Assembly (NCBI RefSeq): GCF_021917145.1
Contig: NC_061063.1
Location: 6,081,944-6,145,943 of the forward strand
Direction of reading: 5' to 3'
DNA: 64,000 nt
Origin: Hypomesus transpacificus
Taxonomy: Eukaryota > Chordata > Actinopteri > Osmeriformes > Osmeridae
Within the stretch, counting starts at the first letter, position 1; every line of letters begins with the position of its first letter. Under the pieces are notes generated by a model. The model was given only the letters and a program-made list of their open reading frames with translations, did no database searches and was not told the origin of the DNA. The translations under genes were made by a program, and so were the position numbers. Of this stretch, positions 49,832 through 59,939 are shown piece by piece.

Positions 49832-51282
49832 TCATCTCTCTCCTCTACCCTCCTTCTCTTTCAAGTTCCCTATGCCTCCTTTCCCTGTTGTTTTCTTCCT
49901 CTCCTCCTCCAATCGCATCCTCTCTTTCTCCCTCATCCACTCTCCTCCCAGGTAGCCAAGTACATTCTCGGCCCCACCACGAAGCCAGGGCCTTGGGTCC
50001 AGCAGAGTCTGGAACATGGAGCAGGCCAGTGGGGTGAAGCAGGCAAACTGTGGGGCTACAAGCCTGCAGGTCTTCTCCTCGACCTCCTCTCCATCCGGGC
50101 TGATGATGTCCTCGTCTCTCCGTCCATCCCTGTCCATCTCCCCCCACACGTCCAGCCCATCGTCGAGCCCCTTCTCCCGGTCAAACCACTCCCGGTACTT
50201 GATAAAGGAGCGATCACTGGACGTTGTCTCCGGCCAGGGTAGACTTCCTGTCAGCATGGCGTAGGTCAGGATCCCCAGAGCCCAGCAGTCAGTACTGGCC
50301 TCCACCGACAGCCACACCCTCTTCATCATCCCTCTGTCTTCTCTTTCTCCTGCTCTGTCGTTCACGCTGACGTTGTGGCTGCTGTCTTCCGTATCTTTGG
50401 CGATCTCGGCCTCTGGTGTGCAGTAGGGCGAGCTGTACCAGACCCCAGGGACTCTGGTTCCTGAGGCCTTGACCATCCCAAAGTCCCCCAGCTTGACCCA
50501 GCGACAGTCCGGGTCACACAGGAACACATTCTCAGGCTTAAGGTCGCGGTGGACGAAGCCAAGGTGGTGGAGGTGGGAGAGAGCCCCGCTCAGCTGAGAA
50601 ACCACTCTCTGGACACAGTTCTCTTCCACACCCACCTGGGAGACAGAACTACATTACCCACAGTCCTCCTCCACACCCACCTGGACACAGAACTACTTTG
50701 CCCACTGTGTAAATGTGTGTGCTCTAGATAGTGTGATGTTGGCATTACACAGCATGCATAGACACGGAGAGAAGATGTCTTGTGCGACCGACAAGCATTC
50801 TGTACCTCTGGGATGATGACATCATAGAGGTCACCATAAAGAGCGACCTGCTGGGCGAAGACGTAGTGATCGGGGGTGGAGAAGGCAATGCCAAGGGCCT
50901 GGGTGAGGGAGGGGTGGGTGCAGAAGGACAGCGACAGGTTGTACTCTCTCAGGAAGGACAAGAGGGAGGTAGAGCCACGGGGGAAAAACTTCAAGGCCAT
51001 GGGAGTCCCTGGAAGAGAGGGCGTAAGGGAAGGAGGGAGTAAGGGAAGGAGGGAAGGAATTAAGGAGGGAAGAAAGAAAAAATGGAAAGGTGGAAAGAAT
51101 TCAAGACTGGAAAGGAATAATGTTTAGTGTTTCTCACCCCTGATCCTGTGTACGGCCAACATGACCTTGCCGTACGACCCCTCCCCCAGGAGCTTGACAA
51201 CCTGGTAGTGCTCCTGCGTCTCTAGGGACGGCAGCGACTGAGCTGTGAGGTGACACATCTCGTCCAACAGCCTCACAGCGGC
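49832..51282 (-). CDS. SH3-binding-domain kinase, SBK2/SBK3-like (5' end not resolved)
   Basis: A serine/threonine kinase of the SBK family. Exons seen: 51138-51282, 50806-51008 and 49832-50635, together 383 residues. Catalytic elements are complete: glycine loop GEGSYGKV, the lysine of MALKF, Glu in FLREYN, HRDLKPEN and DFG. The APE motif is TPE. After it there is an insertion of about 30 polar residues before STDCWALGILTYAMLTG, longer than in human SBK1. The segment DEMCHLTAQSLPS resembles the start of SBK2 rather than SBK1, and SBK2/SBK3 lie in human 19q13.42. The first visible exon starts in phase 0 at an acceptor; the exon with the true ATG was not found unless translation begins at the Met of DEM. 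Substrates are unknown. A minus-strand AATAAA lies at 49798-49803. Confidence 0.9.
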
Positions 51283-51411
51283 CTGTGCAGAAGGAACACG
51301 TGAAACACAACTGATGAGGAACACAAGTGATGTTGTGATGATAGTCCCCATGGCAATGCTAAGCCAGGTATAATCACTTCCTTTAATAGCCCAATGAAGA
51401 CCAGCAAGCAC

Positions 51412-53677
51412 TCTGCAAAAGCAACACCCAATTCATCCAGGCCTCTTATAGATGTGGTTGTTTATTTTTCCGTTAGGGGCCATGAAGGGACAGTGCAGTT
51501 CTTTGCAGCCTTAGGCCAGGTCATCAGAGCAGAGAGCTGGGGATACAGAACATGACCGTCTTGGATGAGGGGGTGGGGGGATGGGGGGGGGGGGGTAGGG
51601 GGTGGGGGATTAGAGGGTTAGGAGACAGTAAGAGAACACCCCAGACAGACTCCAGGGACTGGGGCTTAACACCTAGCTTACATAACCATGTCCCCTCCTG
51701 TCCCCTCCTGCCAATATATGTTTGATATGAACCAAATAACGAAAACAGATGTTGTACTAGATAATTTAATATAGTACAGTAAATAATTAAACCTGCATAC
51801 AGTATATGTGTACGCATTTGAATTAAGTACACTGATCCATAGAATTAGAAAATATTCTATTTCCAAGATAATCTCAGAAAGAGATTCAATCTGGTCCTGC
51901 TCTTGGGCTCTGATAAACTGTGAAATGTCAGGGACTGTGATTACATAAATAAGACATGCCATTCTGTGCAAAATAACATGATAACTGGGTCACATGACCT
52001 GAAGGCCCCCCCCCCCCCCCAAAAAAAAAGAAAAGTTTGTTCTTTGTCCCGTCTTACTGGTAGGTGGTATGCTGTTCTCTTTGGTCTTTTTATAATTATA
52101 AATAAAGTACAAATTAAAAATTTCATTACAAATTGTCATTGTTGAATTTACATCTCTTTTAACTAAATTAATCTGAATCCTGAAGTTCACCAAATGTCCT
52201 GAATATCATGACTTTTCAGTAGCTTATACACACTAGTTTTTAATGTCATGAAGGTAAAAAGCTTGCCATTATAGCATTGTGTGCATGCCAAAGAGATAGG
52301 CCATGGGATGGCCTACTCTACTCACTGTCATGGTGGGGCTTTGGCTGAGCTGACTTCCTTTAACACTGATGGTTCTTGTGGGTTATTCAGTTTCCTTCCC
52401 CTTCTCACAAAGTCTGCTCTGCAGTAAGAGGTCTATAACGTGTCAGGGGCATCTGTCTATCTCACTCGTAAATCACAATACTAAACTTTTACTGCATTCG
52501 CACCGGACACACACTAATCTTGGGTGTCAGTCTTCTTTTTGCTGTGAATCTCTTCTGCCCGTCTGCTATCCCCTGCTCTCCAGTGTGCATGTTGCCATCT
52601 CTCCTTCTCCCCCTTTAATCCTCTCCTTATCTCGCTGAACTTTTCCTCCCCTCCCTCGTTCTCTCCCCCCCCCCCCAACTTGGATTCTTCATTGCATGAA
52701 GCTGACCCTGTACTACGCCACCATACCCGCTCCCTCACCCCACCCTGGTTTCTTGGAGATTGCACCACAGTCAAAACAGAGCTTGGTTCATCTGTCTATC
52801 AGCACGTTAACACCTGAACCCCCCACCACACACACATACACACACGCTCCCCCTGTCACACACACACACACACACTGCTCTCACTTTCTCACTTAATATC
52901 CAACTGCCCCCCTTCCCTTTGTCTCCGCATTCCTGGTTGACAGAAGAGCCAATCCCTCTGACTGGTCTAACAGCAGACAGTTTGTCTCCTTTGCATTCAA
53001 ATTACCACCTTGTTTTCTTCACTTTCCCCCTTTTTCATGCAACTCTCTCTTTTTCCTCTCCCTCTCTCCTTTCCCTCATTTGGCTTGACAGACCTAACAG
53101 CTGTAAGAGTCTCAAAACTAAAATGGCTTAATAGTGCAATCCTTTAACAGCTTAGCCTTATGCCTGCCAACAACATATTCTCTTAGCTGCCAACTATCTA
53201 TCCCATCCGCTGATAAACTGACACCAATCCACCGTCTCTCTCCTTCCTCTTTTAGTGTCTCTCGCTCTCTCTCTTTCTCCCCCTACTTTCCTTTTCCACA
53301 CCCCTCAGCCTGTCCCTCTAACAGCTTTTTTAACCCCCTGCACCAACCTTGGGGGTAGATGCATTACTATAATACTATACTGCACCCGGCTCCCCTTGGG
53401 CCACAGCTCATGGGTCACACAGACATAGAAAGTTAGCCACAGAATAGACCTACATGCCTTAGGTTGGCTATGTTGCTGTCCTGTCCAAGGGTCACACACG
53501 GATGTGTTATGATACACCCATCAGTCTGTCATGACCAGCCTATTTGTAGGCCTGTTTACTACAACTGTGTATGATCTTGTCTACGTCTGGGCCTGTATCT
53601 AGGTCTAATCATATCTCTATACATGGTGTGGATGTGTGGAAGGACAAGAGAACAGGGCCCTGTATGCAGTTTTATGA
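51412..53677. other. Intergenic region il11 to SBK-like kinase
   Basis: It probably holds the unidentified first exon and promoter of the kinase. There are G tracts at about 51570-51605, a C/A tract at 52007-52029, a pyrimidine-rich stretch at about 52520-53350 and a CA repeat near 52857. No coding exon is supported. Confidence 0.5.
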
Positions 53678-53688
53678 TTTATTTTATT
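53678..53688 (-). terminator. il11 polyadenylation signals
   Basis: Two overlapping AATAAA copies on the minus strand, about 415 nt after the il11 stop codon. Confidence 0.6.
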
Positions 53689-54098
53689 GGAAATGTGTCA
53701 AATGTTATTCATTATACAACATAATTACTAAATATCATTAGTAAGGAGATACCAGCATCTCAGAATATAACATTATAGGACATTTAGGTATAAATTACAT
53801 CAGTTCCATCCACACAACAGTAAATACAATATTAAATATACATGAAGTTCACAGCAGGTTGCCTTTGACTGTAGGCTCTTTCACATTCAACATGCACATG
53901 CACATATAGCACAAAAATAGCTGCTTGGTGTAGTGCATCTGTTGAGATGAATTCTCAACATTAGTAAGGTGCACTTAGGAAAGATACAAAAATATAGGCC
54001 TGAGTACATACATTAAATAAGTAAACTGTGATTTCCTTGGATTGGGGGGTGATTTACTGTTGGACGCAGTAGGAACCTCCATGGTAGGAACCGTGACA

Positions 54099-55631
54099 TC
54101 AAAGTCTACTAACCACGGACGGCAGTTGCAGTAGCACCCTGGATGACCAGCTACAGTAGAAGAAGAGGCGCTCACTGATCTCAAAGGAGAGGAGGAGAGC
54201 ATTGTAGGCCGTGGGAGAGGGGGAGAAGGAGGGGGTAGCAACCTGGGCAGGTGGGCATCCAATCTAGGATAGGGGGGTGGCAAAGATACAGATTGACACT
54301 GATTCAACATTTAAACATTTAGGCCTGGTGCATTTGAGCATGCTGCATTCCATTTTGTCTCATCAACCAGTCAATTCTCAAAAACTTTTAATCAAGTAAA
54401 GTCTTTTGAAGAGTTATGAAATACTTTTTGTGAGTTTCTTATTTGCATGAACACATGTGTGATTAAGGAGCTTTTCTTGCCTTTTCCAGCATCAAAGAGC
54501 AGAGAAAAGAGATCTTCTGAAGAACATCGGTGACCTCCAGTGTCACGGAGAGGGATGGCAGACTCACGTTCTGCCTCAGCTCTCTCAACCAGTTAACATG
54601 CAGCAGGAAACTCTGGAGATCCGACTGCAGTTCAGACAGTGTCTCGTTTATCTAGGAGGAGAGAAGAGGGGAGGAGAAGAGAGGGGAATTGTCATTTTAA
54701 ATGAGGGAAGCTAGTTAAGGCATTGGCACTCGGGAAGCGCGCGTCATCCGCTCATTGACACACCTGTGTTAGCCTGCTCAAGCCCATTGGGCCACGTCCG
54801 ATTAGGCGGCATTAAAAGGCCGCACAGATACGCACACACTCACCCCCGGTTGCTGTATGATCTGAGCTGCTGCCACCTTCCACCATCCCATTCTCCCCCT
54901 TGCTGTCTGTATGTTCTATCCATCAGGGGGATTATATCTCTATTGCTCCCTGCCTCATATGTGTCATCATGTATGTATGTGTCACATCGAGAAGGCAGGG
55001 AGTGATTTCCTTAGATCATCCACTCCATGCCAAAGTCAAATCTATTTCCATGTCTATGGTTATCAATAAATGGTCAAATCTAATACATGTGTCTTGACTG
55101 AACTGGCTATGTGACTTCTGCAATGGACTGTATACTGAAGGGAGAAAGACCAGCTTGATGTACCTGTGTGTGGATCTGACCAGCTGTTGACTCCACGTTA
55201 GGTAAAGATTCCAGGCTGTACTCCACATAGACCATCTCCTTCTCCTCACTCGCCGTCTAAGCAGGCACAGAGACACACATTAGGAACCCTCACACAAGAT
55301 AGATGCTTGTGTTCGACGAGAACAAATTCAAATTTAGTCAACCTTACTTGCAGAGCCACAGCATGGACCAAAGTGAGCGCACCTGCACCATGGTCCATAT
55401 GAGTTTGATTCTAAACCACTTGATCACACAGACTCATGGTAGTCCTTAGCCAGGTTGAACTCACCAGCATTTTCCTTGCCAGTTCCTGTAGTTTGGTCAT
55501 CTGTCGTGACATTCTCTTCAAAGGGCCACAGAGGTGGCAGGGGTGGGTGGGACGAGACAGTGACAAGACAAGTAGCTGGGCCAACAGCAGCAAGAGGAAG
55601 TGATGAGTGGACGTTCGGGGCAAAACTATGA

Positions 55632-55696
<65 letters not shown>

Positions 55697-55770
55697 GAGA
55701 TGCTGTAAAATAAATAGTAGAATAACCAATCAGGCTCAAACACCAGATTACAGCCATCGCACACTTCCAT
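54099..55770 (-). CDS. il11: Interleukin-11
   Basis: A secreted four-helix cytokine of the IL-6/gp130 family. Exons: 55752-55770 (inferred), 55465-55625, 55164-55256, 54481-54651, 54099-54263. They give 202 residues (human 199), and the five-exon layout equals that of the mammalian gene. Exon 2 codes the hydrophobic signal core FLLLLLAQLLVLSLSRP. The segment LESLPNVESTAG parallels human LDSLPTLAMSAG, and DLQSFLLHVNWLRE parallels DLLSYLRHVQWLRR. The last exon codes the final helix, YNALLLSFEISERLFFY, then LLQLPSVVSRL. The donor after exon 4 reads AAAG|GCAAGA, so intron 4 appears to be GC-AG; the frame joins exactly there and reaches a stop soon after if unspliced. IL11 lies beside TMEM238 in human 19q13.42. 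Teleosts have il11a and il11b; I cannot say which. Confidence 0.88.
55635..55704 (-). repeat. (CT)n microsatellite in il11 intron 1
   Basis: About 70 bases of CT on the coding strand occupy more than half of a 126-bp intron and end about 10 nt before its acceptor. Confidence 0.9.
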
Positions 55771-57750
55771 GATTGCTTTAGTCAGCAGTGTCGATGTTGG
55801 CAGGATGCTGCCAATGAGTGTGAGATGAAGATGGTGATGCGTGATGGTTGGTGATGCAGGCCAAACTAAAACACAATGATGAAAGCGAAAAGTCTTTCAT
55901 TGGCACCAGCCAACTGTAGCTAAAAGTAGGTGCATGTGAAGGAAAGGTCCCGATCATCAGTAAGAAATGCGAGGAATGCTGTGGTTAACATGTTTTGTTG
56001 CCCCAAACCCCCTTGACTAAGCGGGAATTTGTCTAGTTTTCACAGACATGAAAATGCTTCCATTGAGGGTTTAGACTTTGGAAGGAATACATTTCCTTCA
56101 TCTCCTTCTTTTCTTGTTCTGATTTCTTTGCTGTCAAAATGGATAAAAAAAATGCCAATGTTTTTCCTCCTAAATTCACCAAGCCATTGATAATTAATAT
56201 TCATTTTGTGACCAGACTACGTTGCTAGCTAGTCATTTCAGTTTGTCTTACGGAGACAGAATATGGTTATTGTCAGTGGCCTAGTGTGTCACCAGCCTTC
56301 AACCTTGTCTGTGTCATTTCCTTTGAGGTCCTGTTTTGATCATCTCCACTAAAAAGTCATTCTAAGTTATAGTCATTCAGATAAAAGTTTGAAATGTAGC
56401 TTCTTGTTGACCTTAGCTTACTCAGAATAACCCAAGCCTTTCCAAGAATAGTTTCCCAGCGAATTACATGTGTCAGCATTTTTTGAAAGAATTCAGTTAG
56501 TTGGTTTCTTGAAGGTTGACAGTAGCTATGAGGTTCGTGAATGTGTTTCGTTCGTTTTTAATCCTTGAGTGTTCAATAAGTGTCTATAAGAATTTAGCAA
56601 TTAGCATTTTGAAAGGTGCAGTTGGCTATGCATATATCATATCTACATAATACATCTTTCTTAAACTGATGTTCTACATAGTAGCATTTCAATTTATGAT
56701 GGAGCAAACAAAGGCATGATCTATAACGGTGTCTCTAGAGGTTTGTGTGTGCACTAAAGAACAGTAAACATTGTCCTAAGCATTCCAATAATCACCATGT
56801 TATCATTCATTCAATTCCTGAGTTTACAATTGTTTCCTGAACACATCCCATACACATACACACAGCACTAGTTATTATCAATATAGTGAAGCTTTCTGGA
56901 CCCCAAAACATACTTACTGTATGTAAATGTCATTGTCCTGTCCTGGCTCAAAAACAGCCTAATCACTCACTCACTTTCTCAGAATGTGTACACAAATGTA
57001 AAGTGAAGGGCCCTTTTATAAAAAAATTCATGACACATCACCTGAGTCACCAGCTTCATTCAAGCTCCAACGCCCCCTCATCCAGCCCTCCTCCTATCCT
57101 TCTAAAACCCCCTCTTCACATTATCTGGTTTTTCTTTCCACTGGTCAGATGGTTTGGCTTTCCTCCACAGTGACCTGTCTGTGTCATCTAACGGAAGTTT
57201 GGGTGGTGCACGTGTTTGACATCTATGAGGCAGAATTTTGTCCATTTTATTCATGCAACATACATTTATACATTTCAAGCTAAACCGCTAATGAATTACT
57301 TTGAAATACTGTGGATACACAGAGAGAAAATGTGTGATATGTTAATCCATCTTTGATTATTGAGCAATTCCGAACAATCAAATTTTAGACTGTTCATGGA
57401 AAGGGAATTATGTAAAACTAGGGTGCTGTGTAAGAAGAAGGCACCTGCCTCACATCACTCCCATTGGTACAGAGGCGGAGCCAAGAGGTATAGGCCATCA
57501 AAGACATGATCCAGGACTAGTCATGATTATTTCAGTATTTCTTCTTACCCACTCCTTTCCCTGTTATTTGAGAGGAATACACTTAGTGCCAAGGGAGTTT
57601 GAGAGATGTGGAAACTCTTTCAGATGACCTAAAACCCAAGCATACATTTAGAATGAGCACATTAAATCTTTTATCTTCAAGCTGACAGGTACAGAGGTGG
57701 AGGAAGCCTTGTGGCTGATGACTAAGCAGATCGTGCATCCTGTGGAGTTG
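55771..57750. other. Intergenic region upstream of il11
   Basis: AT-rich, with no exon recognised. It contains the il11 promoter and the siglec-like gene's 3' UTR. The area is a reasonable place for il11 control elements, but I see no specific site I would defend. Confidence 0.5.
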
Positions 57751-59939
57751 TCATGGAGCAGGTCTTCCTATCCTTGTCTCCTGTACCACACGGTTCTCAT
57801 AGGGAGATTCCAGGGAGGCGGGACTTCTAGGGGCCTGTCGGAGAAAGCAGGATGTACAATTGTGCAACATGCATACACACACACACATATGCGTCCATAC
57901 ATGAACACACATTTTTAAACACAGACATCCTGAAACACACCTGAAGTTGGTCATAGTCAGATGAAATGCTGGACATTTTCAGGGAAGTGTAGATGGATTT
58001 TGTGTTTGTCACCAAAAGCTCTATCTGCTGGTGAGGAGAGAAGAGTACGTGAGTACAAAAAAATGAATGAATAAATAAATGAATAGATGATTTATGAATG
58101 AACAAACAAAAATGAAATGTCCTTCTTACTGTTAGTCTTCTGGACAGGCTTGGGAAGGTGAAATTACCAGGTTTTGCCAGAAAATATGATAAGATTTAAT
58201 TAACCACATTTCTTGTATTACATTTCTCATTGTAATTAAGGTACTACTATTGAATTGTTGTCTTTGCGGGAACGTTCCTNNNNNNNNNNNNNNNNNNNNN
58301 NNNNNNNNNNNNNNNNNNNNNNNNNNNNNNNNNNNNNNNNNNNNNNNNNNNNNNNNNNNNNNNNNNNNNNNNNNNNNNNTTTGCGGGAACGTTCCTGCTC
58401 CTACCTTTGAAAAGTACACACAACCAATGGGAGGCTGAGAAGGCAGAGTGACATCATCACCCCACACAGAATGTACAGTCCCAGCGTGGAGCAAGACCGG
58501 ATGTCTTCATTTTTCATCTCTATGACACAATCACTGAATGTTACAACACAACCCACTACAACACTGCACTTTATAATCAGTTGCCCAGATCATGAATTTC
58601 TACTATTTGTATACCAATACACAGCGATAGAATATATCTAAATGTCCTCACCCAACACTGAAATGGTCGTGCTGCTCTGCACCTTCTGGGTGGTGCCCCC
58701 TGTTGTCAGGGGGTACTGCACAGAGCAACTGACCCCTGACCCATGGTGGCTGGGTGAGGCTGTGAAGGTCAGAGTGGAGGTCAGGGTCAGCAGACCGTCT
58801 GCAGTGGTGTTCATGCTGTGTTGCTCCCGGCCCCCCGATGCTCCAGCTCAGGGAGGGGGGCAGAGAGGGGCAGGGGGCTGGAGCGGAGCAGGTAAGCAGG
58901 ACTTCCTTCCCCTCCGGCACCAACACCATCTCAGGGAACAGCTCTGGACCGGGAGGTGTGTCTGAGGGAAAAGGGTGGGGGCTGATGGGGAACTTTAAAG
59001 TACGATTTAATACAGTTTGTGTGTCTGTGGAACGGTTGATGGATCCATGCATTTCAGACCGGATACACTGGCTGTGTGTTTCAGAGATGAGAGCCCAGGA
59101 CCAGGTTCATCTGCAATAATGTACTGCAGTGTCTTTGTGCTGCACCTGTTTGAATGATCTGAACCCCAGGGTTAAAATTGTACTGGAGAGGATTTGGACA
59201 TTGCAGTCTGAAGAAAAAGGTATCATTTCCACCCGTGAATTCCTGAAGCCTGGTGGTGCAGTTCTTCTGCAGCAGGTCCCCTTCCAAGGACCCCTGGGTA
59301 AAGGTCTTATTATCTGCGGAATTGAAGATGGATGGCCCACCCATCCATCCTCTCCTCCAGATGGCACTAGGGCTGGAGTTGAGATATGCCTTGTACTGGT
59401 CAGGGATCTCAAACCGACAAGGGATCAGAACACAGGAGCCACGCACAGCTGGGATGCTTCGGGGCATCCAGACAGACCACTCGCTGCTGAGTGCACCTGG
59501 AGCCAATGCACACACACACACGCACACACATACACACTTAAATACACATCTACACATGTTAATACACAGAAATACATACATACATACACACAGACAGACA
59601 CAGATACATACACACACGGTCACAGATTCATATATGCACACACACAGACACACATACACACTATCACAAAAGAAGTTAGGTGTGAAACCAAAAACAGAAA
59701 TCACTGGGGCTCTTCAGGAAGGCGACAAGCAAATGAGGGGTGAACCACATCCAAACGTCAAACATTTATGTGTAAAGTTTACACATATTGCTGATAAATG
59801 GATTTTGGTCTATGGTTGCTTCCTGTCTGGTATCAAAAGAACCTAAAGGGAGTCCCAGAGAAAAACCTTCCCAGGACACTTTTCTAGAATCACAAGCAAA
59901 CTCACCTTGCATCATGAAAATCAATACAACCCACGGCAT
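57751..59939 (-). CDS. Siglec-like receptor with two Ig domains and tyrosine-motif tail
   Basis: A type I membrane lectin-like receptor of the siglec/CD33/MAG group. Exons: 59906-59939, 59146-59496, 58652-58961, 58405-58519, 58130-58148, 57941-58024, 57751-57834. A short signal peptide (MPWVVLIFMMQ) precedes a V-set domain with WSVWMPRSI, CVLIPCRF, the extra siglec cysteine (KNC) and the F-strand arginine (FFFR) that binds sialic acid. A C2-set domain (VLLTCSAP, SLSWS, VSCSVQYPL) and one transmembrane helix follow. The tail has SIYTSL and SDYDQL, spaced as an ITAM, then SPYENR, a Grb2-type YxN site. Length would be 331 residues, but the C2 exon holds one extra G in a run of six near 58835, shifting frame. 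The 100-N gap lies in the intron after the TM exon. MAG-like or CD22-like naming is possible. Confidence 0.85.
58280..58379. other. Assembly gap (100 N)
   Basis: Exactly 100 N, the usual placeholder for a gap of unknown size. The 17 bases TTTGCGGGAACGTTCCT occur directly before it (58263-58279) and directly after it (58380-58396), as if two overlapping contig ends had not been merged. Confidence 0.98.

Noticed and set aside
53975-54310. Pro-rich 111-codon frame at the il11 end
   Set aside because: The neighbouring frame in the same exon codes the expected last IL-11 helix and stop, so this one is a shadow.
58132-58494. Frame crossing the N gap
   Set aside because: It is an artefact of N translation; the real transmembrane exon in 58405-58519 uses another frame.
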